Shown here piece after piece: positions 1 to 6,272 of a DNA stretch of 12,525 nucleotides. Position 1 is the stretch's first letter; each line of letters starts with the position of its first letter. This DNA is from a bacterium. GTDB taxonomy: Bacteria; Krumholzibacteriota; Krumholzibacteriia; LZORAL124-64-63. The stretch spans positions 1 through 12,525 of the forward strand of contig DAOVZQ010000018.1 of assembly GCA_030635025.1 (NCBI GenBank). Direction: 5' to 3'. Below the pieces are notes generated by a model. That model saw only the letters and a list, made by a program, of their open reading frames with translations. It ran no database searches and was not told the DNA's origin. The translations under genes were made by a program, and so were the position numbers.

Positions 1-177
1 CCAGCGCTCCAGGCTGTATGTGGCCAATAGGCCGATCAGAAAACAACCGAGTACGTTGACGGCCAGCGTGCCCAGCGGAAACCGCGGTCCGGCCCATCGC
101 TGCACCAGTCCGGACAGTCCATAGCGCGCAACGGCGCCGAACGCACCGGCCAGGGCTATCGCCAGGACGCGGGTCAT
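1..177 (-). CDS. crcB: CrcB/Fluc fluoride ion channel, N-terminal part (cut by window edge)
   Basis: This is the first 59 residues of a small membrane protein that runs off the left edge; the family is usually about 120-130 residues, so roughly half is present. The family forms dual-topology dimers in the inner membrane that export fluoride. Seen here: a hydrophobic first helix with AGAFGAVARYG (residues 10-20), matching the family's GxxGAxxRY signature, and then GTLAVNVLGCFLIG (residues 36-49), the conserved second helix with its pore Asn (N41). The ATG at 177-175 overlaps the stop of the upstream MFS gene as ATGA, so translation is probably coupled to it and, through it, to guaB. No fluoride riboswitch is possible directly upstream, because that sequence is coding. 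Family assignment is confident; only the C-terminus is unseen. Confidence 0.9.
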   Translation of the reverse strand, partial: MTRVLAIALAGAFGAVARYGLSGLVQRWAGPRFPLGTLAVNVLGCFLIGLLATYSLERW

Positions 178-1358
178 GCCGGCGCCTCCACGTCCTGCTT
201 CGGCACCCGGATTCGCAGGCAGATGAAAAACCCGCCCAGGGCGATGGCGCCCGCCAGCAGGAAGACCCACTTGTGCCCGTAGGTCTCCCACAACCAACCC
301 GATAATACGGGCAGGCTCATGGCCACAACGTGATCGATGGTGATGCCCATACTGATCGTCGGCGTGATGTCGGCGGGATCGTCGGCGATTTTCTTGAGGT
401 AGGTCGTCCGCGCGATGCGCAGGGCGAAGAGGATGCTGTCCAGGATGTAAGCCGCGTAGAGCAGCTTCACATCGTTCACGAAAGCGTAGATCAGGCAGAT
501 GCCCAGCAGCAGGATCTCGTCGGCGGCCAGCACGGCGCGTTCGCCGACCCAATCGATGATGTCGCCCAGCAGCGGTCGGAACAATACGCCGAGCGCGGCG
601 GCGATGAAGTAGAGCAGCGCAACGGTCGAGACCGGCACCCCGTGCAGGCTCACCAGCACCCAGCCGCCGAAGGCCAGGAAGATCTGCTTGCGCACACCGA
701 ACAGGGCGCTGATGGCATAGAAGATGCCGTACTTCTTCTTCCAGACCAGACGTCGCGAGCGGGCCGACGTCTCTCCAACCCGCAACTTCATGTAGTTCCA
801 GCCTGCCAAACCCGCCGCTATAGCCGCCAGACCGTAAAAGAACTCGTAACGCTCGCCGAAGACTTTCGCCAGCAGGTAGACGCCGCTTACACCCAGGATC
901 ACGCCCAGGTTGCGGGCGCCGCCGAGTTGCCCCAGACGCCGGCCCTCGTTACCGCGTTTGGCCAGCTTCAGGCCGATTGGACCTTCCACCGCGAAGATGA
1001 TGTGGTCGCCCATGCTCCAGATCACGATGAAGACGATCAGCGGTGCCATGTCGCGCGCGACGATCCCCAATCCCAGGGCCCCGATCGCCGTCAGAATCAT
1101 GGCGACGGCGGCCATGCGGGCTTCGCGCATGAAGCTCAACAACAGGGCCGATACCCCGATGATCAGGAAGCCCGGCAACTCGCGCGGAAACTCGAGCCAA
1201 CCACGGGCGGCTGCGCCCAGGTCGTGCACGTCGCTCAGATAATTGTTCAGCGTGGACATAAAAATGCCGCTGGCCGCTCCGAAACAGAGCGTCGCCAACA
1301 GCATGTGCCGGAAGTCCGGTCCGATCCCGGCCAGTTTCGACAGGACGCGTGCGACCAT
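174..1358 (-). CDS. Major facilitator superfamily (MFS) transporter, substrate unknown
   Basis: A 394-residue polytopic inner-membrane protein with about 12 hydrophobic segments, the usual MFS length. A basic cytoplasmic loop, RSRRLVWKKKYG (residues 200-211), lies where the central loop between the two six-helix halves is expected. RPLLGDIIDWVGER (261-274) resembles the MFS motif A (GxxxDxxGRR) at the head of the second half. A charged motif, GDHIIFAVEGP (117-127), sits in a mid-membrane helix of the first half and may line the substrate path. The start is taken at ATG 1358 because the frame extended upstream gives only Arg-rich sequence inside guaB. The start shares one base with the guaB stop (TGATG), and the gene ends in a 4-base overlap with crcB, so it is translated as a rider on the salvage operon. 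A role in moving purine bases, nucleosides or a nucleotide-derived compound is a guess from position only; the sequence itself does not reveal the substrate. Confidence 0.87.
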   Translation of the reverse strand: MVARVLSKLAGIGPDFRHMLLATLCFGAASGIFMSTLNNYLSDVHDLGAAARGWLEFPRELPGFLIIGVSALLLSFMREARMAAVAMILTAIGALGLGIVARDMAPLIVFIVIWSMGDHIIFAVEGPIGLKLAKRGNEGRRLGQLGGARNLGVILGVSGVYLLAKVFGERYEFFYGLAAIAAGLAGWNYMKLRVGETSARSRRLVWKKKYGIFYAISALFGVRKQIFLAFGGWVLVSLHGVPVSTVALLYFIAAALGVLFRPLLGDIIDWVGERAVLAADEILLLGICLIYAFVNDVKLLYAAYILDSILFALRIARTTYLKKIADDPADITPTISMGITIDHVVAMSLPVLSGWLWETYGHKWVFLLAGAIALGGFFICLRIRVPKQDVEAPA

Positions 1359-2845
1359 CAGGAGCTCTTGCCGTAGTTGGGCGCTTCCTGGGTCACGTCG
1401 ACGTCGTGGGGATGGCTCTCGCGCAAGCCGGCGCCGGTGATTCGCACGAAGCGGGCGCTGGCGTGCAGGTCGGCGATGGTGCCGCAGCCGCAATAGCCCA
1501 TGCCGCTGCGCAGGCCGCCGACGATCTGATAGAAGATGTCCGCCAGTGCGCCCTTGTAGGGCACACGGCCCTCGATACCCTCGGGCACCAGCTTGTCGGG
1601 GTCGGATACGCTCTCCTGGAAGTAGCGGTCCTTGCTGCCGGCCTGCATGGCACCCAGCGAGCCCATGCCGCGATAGGTCTTGTAGACACGTCCCCCGAAG
1701 AGGATCTTGTCGCCCGGCGCCTCTTCGGTGCCGGCGAACATCGAGCCGATCATGACCGTGTCGGCGCCCGCGGCTATGGCCTTGACCGCGTCGCCCGAGT
1801 ACTTCACCCCACCGTCGGAAACGACGGGGATGCCCTTGTCCCTGGTGGCCGCTACCACGTCGAGGATCGCGGAGACCTGCGGGACGCCCACACCGGACAC
1901 GATGCGTGTGGTACAGATCGACCCCGGCCCGATACCCACCTTGACGGCATCGGCGCCGGCCTCGATCAGGGCCAAGGCCGCCTCGCCGGTGGCGATATTG
2001 CCCGCCAACACCTGCTGGTCGGGATAGACGGTCTTGATGTGCTTGACCATGTCGAGCACGTTGCGCGAATGGCCATGAGCCGTATCGACCACCAGCAGAT
2101 CGACGCCGGCCTTCACCAGCAGTTCGATCCTCTCTTCGGTCCCCTTGCCGACACCCACTGCGGCGCCGCAGATCAGTCGTCCCTGGCCGTCCTTGCTGGC
2201 GTTGGGGTAGTCGATACGCTTCTGGATGTCCTTGACCGTGATCAGGCCACGCAACTCGCCGCCCTTGCCGACGACCAGCAGCTTCTCGATGCGATACTCG
2301 TGCAGCTTGTCGGCGGCCTCCTCGAGAGTCGTCCCCTCGGGCACGGTGATCAGGTTCTCGCTGGTCATGACCGAACGCACGGGCTGGGTCGTGTCGCGCA
2401 CGAAACGCAGATCGCGGTTTGTCAGGATACCGACCAGCCGTTGCCCCTCGGTGATGGGCACGCCCGAAATGTGGTTCTCGGCCATCAGGGCCAGGGCCTC
2501 GTCGATGGAGCGGTCCGGGCCGAGCGTAACCGGATCGGTGATCATGCCCGATTCGCTGCGCTTCACGCGGTGCACGTGAGCGGCCTGCGCCTCGGCCGGC
2601 AGATTCTTGTGGATGATCCCGATGCCCCCCTGGCGCGCCATGGCCCTGGCCATCTCGGCCTCGGTCACGGTGTCCATGGCCGACGACAGCAACGGTGCCC
2701 GCAGGGTAATTTTACGGGTCAACCGGGTCGTGGTGTCGATGTCGCGGGGAATGATCTCTGAATAGCCGGGCACCAGCAGCACGTCGTCGAAGGTGAGGGT
2801 CTCCGGAAAGCGGTCGTTGATTCGACCGCCGCTCTGGTCATTCAT
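1358..2845 (-). CDS. guaB: Inosine-5'-monophosphate dehydrogenase (IMPDH)
   Basis: Cytoplasmic enzyme that oxidises IMP to XMP with NAD+, the committed step to guanine nucleotides. The 495-residue product has the standard bacterial length and layout: N-terminal barrel strand LTFDDVLLVPGYS (17-29), an inserted CBS pair (about 98-213, with DPVTL at 104-108 and NRDLRF at 143-148), then the rest of the barrel. The catalytic loop GPGSICTTR (306-314) carries the nucleophile Cys311; DGGVKYSGD (344-352) binds the IMP phosphate; GMGSLGAM (393-400) and the mobile flap with the Arg407-Tyr408 pair follow. All key residues are present, so it should be active, with the CBS module available for adenine/guanine nucleotide regulation. 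The start is ATG 2845, preceded by AAAGGA with 8-nt spacing; a farther in-frame start at 2890 would run back into hpt and adds a sequence unlike the family. It lies 28 nt after hpt and runs into the MFS gene. Confidence 0.98.
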   Translation of the reverse strand: MNDQSGGRINDRFPETLTFDDVLLVPGYSEIIPRDIDTTTRLTRKITLRAPLLSSAMDTVTEAEMARAMARQGGIGIIHKNLPAEAQAAHVHRVKRSESGMITDPVTLGPDRSIDEALALMAENHISGVPITEGQRLVGILTNRDLRFVRDTTQPVRSVMTSENLITVPEGTTLEEAADKLHEYRIEKLLVVGKGGELRGLITVKDIQKRIDYPNASKDGQGRLICGAAVGVGKGTEERIELLVKAGVDLLVVDTAHGHSRNVLDMVKHIKTVYPDQQVLAGNIATGEAALALIEAGADAVKVGIGPGSICTTRIVSGVGVPQVSAILDVVAATRDKGIPVVSDGGVKYSGDAVKAIAAGADTVMIGSMFAGTEEAPGDKILFGGRVYKTYRGMGSLGAMQAGSKDRYFQESVSDPDKLVPEGIEGRVPYKGALADIFYQIVGGLRSGMGYCGCGTIADLHASARFVRITGAGLRESHPHDVDVTQEAPNYGKSS

Positions 2846-2853
2846 ATCCGGCG

Positions 2854-2859
2854 TCCTTT
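2854..2859 (-). promoter_or_regulatory. Ribosome-binding site of guaB
   Basis: AAAGGA on the minus strand, 8 nt before ATG 2845. It decides the guaB start in favour of the 495-residue form over an upstream in-frame ATG at 2890. Confidence 0.75.
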
Positions 2860-2873
2860 GTTCCGCGCTCGTG

Positions 2874-3428
2874 CTAGGGCTTGAGCACACCTATGAAGGG
2901 TAAATTGCGGTATTTCTCATCGTAGTCGAGACCGAAACCGATAACGAACTCGTCGGGGATCTCGAAGCCGCTGTAGGTGACGGGGACTTCCTCGATCCGC
3001 CGAGACGTCTTGTCCAGCAGGGCGCAGACCCGGATGCTCTTCGGACTGCGCGTTTCCAGCAACTCCAGCAGGTAATTGAGGGTCAAGCCGGTGTCGACGA
3101 TGTCTTCCACGATGATGATATCGCGGTCGGTGATGTTCGACTTGAGATCCTTCTCGATTTTCACCACGCCGGTACTCTCGGTTCCACCGTGATAGCTGCT
3201 GATGGCCATGAAATCGACTTCGTGATGGACGGAGATGCAGCGGGACAAGTCGGCCAAAAAGACGAATGCGCCCTTGAGGATGCAGACGAGGATCGGCTGG
3301 CGATCCTGGTAGTCGCGACTGATCTCGGTGCCCAGCTGACGGATCCGCTTCTGGATGTCACCCGAACTGATCAGGACCTTATCGATCAAGGGGTCGCGCA
3401 GGACCAGGTCCGCATCATCGAACTGCAT
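2874..3428 (-). CDS. hpt: Hypoxanthine (guanine) phosphoribosyltransferase
   Basis: Cytoplasmic salvage enzyme that joins hypoxanthine (and usually guanine) to PRPP, giving IMP or GMP. The 184-residue product matches family length. Seen: the LKGAF loop that binds pyrophosphate (51-55); the flexible loop SSYHGGTESTG (77-87); the PRPP-binding signature IIIVEDIVDTGLTL (104-117) with the acidic pair Glu108-Asp109; the base-contacting Lys140 in LLDK; and the C-terminal FVIGFGLDYDEKYRNLP (161-177). A strong GGAGG lies 7 nt before ATG 3428. It sits 28 nt from both udk and guaB. The IMP it makes is the direct substrate of the next gene's enzyme, a coherent metabolic order. The family also includes the bifunctional TilS/Hpt partner forms, but nothing here suggests a fusion. 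Confidence 0.97.
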   Translation of the reverse strand: MQFDDADLVLRDPLIDKVLISSGDIQKRIRQLGTEISRDYQDRQPILVCILKGAFVFLADLSRCISVHHEVDFMAISSYHGGTESTGVVKIEKDLKSNITDRDIIIVEDIVDTGLTLNYLLELLETRSPKSIRVCALLDKTSRRIEEVPVTYSGFEIPDEFVIGFGLDYDEKYRNLPFIGVLKP

Positions 3429-3456
3429 GGGGTCGCCTCCGTATCTCGCGGACGGT

Positions 3457-4107
3457 CTAGCCGTGCCGGGAATGGGTGATCGCCAGGATCTTGGCGGCGA
3501 TCAGATCAATGGCCACCTGATTGAATCCCCCCTGGGGAATGATCAGATGGGCGTACTTCTTGGACGGATTGACGAACTGCTGGTGCATGGGCCGCACCAC
3601 CTTCATGTACTGGTCGATCACCGACTCCACACTACGCCCTCGATCGCGGATATCGCGCTTGAGGCGACGAATGAACCGCTCGTCGGCATCGACGCCCACG
3701 TAGAGCCGGATATCCATCAGATCCCGCAAGGCCTCGGACTCGAGTACCAGAATGCCTTCGACAAAGATAATGTCGGCCGGCTCCACTCGCCGCGTCTCAG
3801 GCAGACGCGAATGGATCGAGTAGTCGTAGACGGGCACGTCCACGGCCTGACCGCCCTTGAGCATCTTCAGATGTTCGACGATCAGGTCGGTGTCGAAGGC
3901 GTTGGGGTGGTCGTAGTTGATCTTGGCACGATCCTTCAGCGACATGTGCGAATTGTCGTGATAGTAGGAGTCGTGATGAATGATCTGCACGGTTCTGCCG
4001 GGCGCGGCTTCCTGGACCCTCAGGGCGACGGTCGTCTTGCCCGAACCGGTCCCGCCGGCGATGCCGATGATCACCGCGGGGGGTGTTATTTCTACTTTGT
4101 CGTTCAT
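3457..4107 (-). CDS. udk: Uridine/cytidine kinase
   Basis: Cytoplasmic NTP-dependent kinase that phosphorylates uridine and cytidine to UMP and CMP. The 216-residue product has the P-loop GGTGSGKT (18-25, Lys24), the nucleoside-binding HHDSYYHD (44-51, catalytic Asp46), NYDHPNAFD (64-72), VPVYDYSIHSR (91-101), the strand IIFVEGIL (113-120) and the lid segment RRLKRDIRDRGRS (147-159) with its Arg residues. This is the full uridine-kinase set, which separates it from phosphoribulokinase. ATG 4107 is the family-like start, yet no Shine-Dalgarno precedes it. A GTG at 4125 with GGAG nearby would add six residues. The promoter-like sequence immediately upstream makes a leaderless mRNA from the ATG a real alternative. 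It heads the salvage operon and is divergent from the nucleoside importer. Confidence 0.96.
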   Translation of the reverse strand: MNDKVEITPPAVIIGIAGGTGSGKTTVALRVQEAAPGRTVQIIHHDSYYHDNSHMSLKDRAKINYDHPNAFDTDLIVEHLKMLKGGQAVDVPVYDYSIHSRLPETRRVEPADIIFVEGILVLESEALRDLMDIRLYVGVDADERFIRRLKRDIRDRGRSVESVIDQYMKVVRPMHQQFVNPSKKYAHLIIPQGGFNQVAIDLIAAKILAITHSRHG

Positions 4108-4115
4108 GAGCGGGA

Positions 4116-4143
4116 AAGATACCACAACACTCCGCCCTGTCAA
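4116..4143 (-). promoter_or_regulatory. Candidate sigma70 promoter of the udk operon (possibly leaderless)
   Basis: On the minus strand a perfect TTGACA (4143-4138) is followed after 16 nt by TATCTT (4121-4116), four of six matches to the -10 consensus. Only 8 nt separate the -10 box from the udk ATG, so transcription would start at or within a few bases of the initiator A. This agrees with the missing Shine-Dalgarno in front of that ATG. It lies just outside the palindromic element. It is read by eye against the consensus and is not proven. Confidence 0.45.
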
Positions 4144-4240
4144 CGGTGGCCAGTACTTATGTGGAGCCTGGGGGCATATTCGCTCCGTTTCCACGGGCCG
4201 GGAGGCATGTATGTAGGGGGACATTTGTGGGGGGCGCTCT

Positions 4241-4261
4241 CCGCTCACTTCCTGTGAGCGG
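4241..4261. repeat. Internal hairpin 1 of the palindromic element
   Basis: CCGCTCAC and GTGAGCGG form a perfect 8-bp stem around a 5-nt loop. It lies just inside the left long arm. No T-tract follows on either strand, so it is treated as part of the repeat and not as a terminator. Confidence 0.7.
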
Positions 4262-4275
4262 GTCGCTCGGATTTC

Positions 4276-4306
4276 GGGGCGCTCCGCCCTCCTGGCTGCG
4301 CGCCCC
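4276..4306. repeat. Internal hairpin 2 of the palindromic element
   Basis: GGGGCGC (4276-4282) pairs perfectly with GCGCCCC (4300-4306) around a 17-nt loop, just inside the right long arm. With hairpin 1 and the outer arms it gives a three-way, cloverleaf-like fold if extruded. Confidence 0.6.
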
Positions 4307-4354
4307 TTCATACGCCCCCACAAATGTCCCCCTACATACATGTCTCCCTGCGTG

Positions 4355-4372
4355 GGATATGGGCGGATATGG
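4355..4372 (+). repeat. GGATATGG direct repeat, one helical turn apart
   Basis: GGATATGG occurs at 4355-4362 and again at 4365-4372, exactly 10 bp apart, at the nupC-proximal end of the palindromic element. A decayed, inverted version lies in the left flank (about 4172-4191). It could be a protein-binding site for the element's transposase or a regulator, or just the element's terminus. Confidence 0.5.
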
Positions 4373-4465
4373 CTCCAGGAATTACACAAATCAGGTGGTT
4401 GAGTGGGGGTTTGGTGTGGTCAATCCGGGAATGGGCTGGTAGTTTCGGCCTCCTGAAGAACCAAC

Positions 4466-4471
4466 AAGGAG
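4466..4471 (+). promoter_or_regulatory. Ribosome-binding site of nupC
   Basis: AAGGAG ends 5 nt before ATG 4477. It fixes the nupC start there, and not at in-frame ATGs farther upstream that lie inside the palindromic element. No convincing promoter was found in 4377-4465. Confidence 0.75.
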
Positions 4472-4476
4472 ACGGG

Positions 4477-5769
4477 ATGGACGCTGGTAATCTGACATCG
4501 CTGCTGGGTGTGGTCGTTCTATTGGGACTCGCCTGGCTTTTGAGCAATAATCGGCGGCGGGTCAAGTGGCGGCCGGTGGCTTGGGGACTCGGTCTTCAGT
4601 TCGCGTTCGCGCTGTTGCTTCTGCGGTCGCCCTGGGGACAGTCCTTCTTCGCGGCGGCGCGTGTGGTGGTGGCCAGGATCCTGGGCTTCACCGACGCGGG
4701 AACGGCCTTCCTGTTCGGCAATCTCTTCCGTACCAGCGAAGATATGGTCAAATACATCACGCTCGGGCCCGAAGGCGGCTACATCCAGGTGGTCAACTCG
4801 GTGAGCGGCGACCTGGTGCCCATCGGCACGGTTTTCGCCATCCACATCCTGCCGACGGTGATCTTCTTCTCCAGTTTGATGGCGATTCTCTACCACTTCG
4901 GCGTGATGCAGCGGCTCATCGCGGGCATGGCCTGGATCATGCGGCGGACCATGGGGACCAGCGGGTCGGAAACGCTGTCCTGCGCGGCCAACGTTTTCGT
5001 GGGGCAGACGGAGGCGCCGCTGGTGGTGCGCCCCTACATCAAGACCATGACCAACTCGGAAGTGATGGCGGTCATGTGCGGCGGCTTCGCGACGGTCGCG
5101 GGCGGCGTGATGGCGGCCTACGTGCGCTTCGGCGTGGACGCGGGACATCTGCTGGCCGCGTCGGTCATGTCGGCGCCGGCAGCGCTTGTCGTCGCCAAGA
5201 TCATGTACCCCGAGACCGAGCAGTCGGCTACCGCGGGCAAGGTGAAGCTGGACGTCCCCAAGGAATACGCCAACCTCATCGACGCGGCCGCGGGCGGCGC
5301 GGGCGTGGGCATGAAACTGGCCGCCAACATCGGCGCCATGCTGCTGGCCTTCGTAGCCCTTGTGGCCATGATCAACGCGGGGCTGGAGCTGATCGGCACG
5401 TCGTTGCAGGAGATCTTCGGCTGGGTCTTCGCGCCCCTGTCCTGGACCATGGGCGTACCCTGGAGCGAGGCGAGCACCTTCGGCAACCTGCTCGGCACCA
5501 AGATCGCGGTGAACGAGTTCCTGGGATATGTGGAATTGCAGAAGGCCGTCGAGGCGGGCGCCCTGTCCCCTCGCAGCATCGTGATCGCCACTTATGCGCT
5601 GTGCGGGTTCGCCAATTTCTCGAGCATCGCCATCCAGATCGGCGGTATCGGTGGGCTGGCGCCCGAACGGCGTAGCGACGTGGCGCGGATGGGGCTGAAG
5701 GCCATGTTCGGCGGGGCGTTGGCGAGCTGGCTGACGGCGACGATCGCGGGGATTCTCTATACGGGCTGA
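4477..5769 (+). CDS. nupC: Concentrative nucleoside transporter, NupC/CNT family
   Basis: Inner-membrane symporter that imports nucleosides with Na+ or H+. The 430-residue product has the standard bacterial CNT length. Signature segments: GSETLSCAANVFVGQTEAP (163-181), then GGFATVAGG (202-210), VNEFLGY (345-351) and the FANFSSIAI block (378-386). Compared from memory with the Vibrio cholerae CNT structure, the nucleoside ligands Gln, Thr, Glu, Val, Glu, Asn and Ser correspond to Q177, T178, E179, V211, E347, N380 and S383, all present. The Na+-site Asn corresponds to N172; the site Ser is replaced by T206, so the coupling ion is not certain. It diverges from the udk-hpt-guaB operon, supplying its substrates. 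The nearby stem with a TTCG loop after the stop (5773-5784) has only 4 bp and no T-tract, so no terminator is called. Confidence 0.96.
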   Translation: MDAGNLTSLLGVVVLLGLAWLLSNNRRRVKWRPVAWGLGLQFAFALLLLRSPWGQSFFAAARVVVARILGFTDAGTAFLFGNLFRTSEDMVKYITLGPEGGYIQVVNSVSGDLVPIGTVFAIHILPTVIFFSSLMAILYHFGVMQRLIAGMAWIMRRTMGTSGSETLSCAANVFVGQTEAPLVVRPYIKTMTNSEVMAVMCGGFATVAGGVMAAYVRFGVDAGHLLAASVMSAPAALVVAKIMYPETEQSATAGKVKLDVPKEYANLIDAAAGGAGVGMKLAANIGAMLLAFVALVAMINAGLELIGTSLQEIFGWVFAPLSWTMGVPWSEASTFGNLLGTKIAVNEFLGYVELQKAVEAGALSPRSIVIATYALCGFANFSSIAIQIGGIGGLAPERRSDVARMGLKAMFGGALASWLTATIAGILYTG

Positions 5770-5782
5770 GTCGAGCTTCGGC

Positions 5783-6262
5783 TCAGTCCCCGCCCAATAG
5801 GACCAACACGCCCCGCACCGTTAGACTGACCAAGATCCCCAACATCCCCCCCGCCAAGACCTCGCGTGGCGTATGTCCGAGAAATTCCTTCAGGGTCTGT
5901 CGATTCAGGTTGTGGTCGGGCGCCAGCAGCTCCCGCACGATCTGATTCAATGCCTGAGCCTGCCGGCTGGCCGACTGACGCAACCCGGCCGCGTCGAACA
6001 TGGTGATGAAGGCGAAACATGTCGCCACGGCAAAGGCCGGCGAGTCCCATCCGGCAATCAGGCCGATGGATGTGGACAGACCGGTCACCGTAGAACTGTG
6101 GCTCGAAGGCATACCGCCGGTCGAGAACAGGACAGGGACGTGGGAATGACCGCGACGACGCCAGTCGCGAAAGAACTTTGCCAGCTGGGCCAGGAAGTTT
6201 GCCAGCAGCATGGCGATGATGGCTTCGTATCCCGAATCGTATATCCCGGCGGCTATACCCAT
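5783..6262 (-). CDS. Divergent PAP2 family membrane protein (DUF212, YuiD-like)
   Basis: A 159-residue membrane protein, the usual DUF212 length. The family hallmark GGMPSSHSSTVTGL (49-62) retains the PSSH and His elements of the PAP2 acid phosphatase active site. It is followed by the conserved FITMFDAAGLRQSASRQAQALN stretch (about 84-106), HTPREVLAGG (129-138) and a last hydrophobic helix. Some PAP2 relatives dephosphorylate isoprenoid or phosphatidyl lipid phosphates; the exact reaction of DUF212 proteins is not established. ATG 6262 lies 7 nt after the stop of the GT-C-like gene, and its AGGAG is built out of that stop, so the two are almost certainly co-translated. It converges on nupC with only 13 bp between the stops. 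Confidence 0.92.
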   Translation of the reverse strand: MGIAAGIYDSGYEAIIAMLLANFLAQLAKFFRDWRRRGHSHVPVLFSTGGMPSSHSSTVTGLSTSIGLIAGWDSPAFAVATCFAFITMFDAAGLRQSASRQAQALNQIVRELLAPDHNLNRQTLKEFLGHTPREVLAGGMLGILVSLTVRGVLVLLGGD

Positions 6263-6266
6263 GGCT

Positions 6267-6272
6267 CTCCTA
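6267..6272 (-). promoter_or_regulatory. Stop codon / ribosome-binding site fusion (TAGGAG) before DUF212
   Basis: TAGGAG on the minus strand holds the TAG stop of the upstream membrane protein and the AGGAG Shine-Dalgarno of the DUF212 gene, four bases before its ATG. Ribosomes finishing the first gene would sit on the initiation site of the second, a classical arrangement for translational coupling. Confidence 0.75.

Larger units (their letters stand above)
4163..4376. repeat. 214-bp palindromic element filling the udk/nupC gap (MITE- or REP/BIME-like)
   Basis: The arms 4206-4233 and 4315-4342 are perfect 28-bp inverted copies, containing GTAGGGGGACATTTGTGGGG and its complement. The symmetry continues outwards with mismatches and small gaps through GGGAG(G/A)C (4200-4206 and 4342-4348), a CATAT(T/C)CGC block, and GGAGCC/GGCTCC at the ends (4163-4168 and 4371-4376). 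Two further hairpins sit inside the arms. There is no coding potential that resembles a protein and no transposase. Such a stem with internal hairpins is typical of non-autonomous elements, for example REP/BIME units moved by RAYT (Y1 tyrosine) transposases; this class assignment is inference. No clear target-site duplication was recognised. The element leaves only about 55 bp on the udk side and 100 bp on the nupC side for promoters, so it may affect expression of either transcript. Confidence 0.8.

Noticed and set aside
174..400. Fluoride riboswitch upstream of crcB
   Set aside because: The upstream sequence is the conserved coding end of the MFS gene, and no riboswitch-like conserved core was recognised.
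1359..1493. Longer MFS protein starting inside guaB
   Set aside because: The extra 45 residues are Arg-rich shadow translation of guaB; ATG 1358 overlaps the guaB stop as expected for coupling.
1349..2761. Long open frame on the plus strand (470 codons) opposite guaB
   Set aside because: It is a high-GC shadow of a fully conserved IMPDH gene and its product has His/Asp/Gly-rich, non-globular composition.
4241..4306. Internal hairpins as rho-independent terminators
   Set aside because: Neither has a following T-run, and they fall inside a larger symmetrical repeat ahead of both genes, not after one.
4108..4389. N-terminal extension of the uridine kinase upstream of ATG 4107
   Set aside because: The added 94 residues are translated palindromic repeat, are Arg/Pro-rich and are unlike any kinase leader; family length fits ATG 4107.
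4324..4476. Longer nupC from an ATG inside the right arm of the palindrome
   Set aside because: The start lies in repeat DNA without a ribosome-binding site, while ATG 4477 has AAGGAG at 5 nt and gives the usual CNT N-terminus.
5766..5786. Hairpin between nupC and the DUF212 gene as a terminator
   Set aside because: The GAGC/GCTC stem is only 4 bp, with competing CTGAG/CTCAG pairing and no T-tract on either strand.
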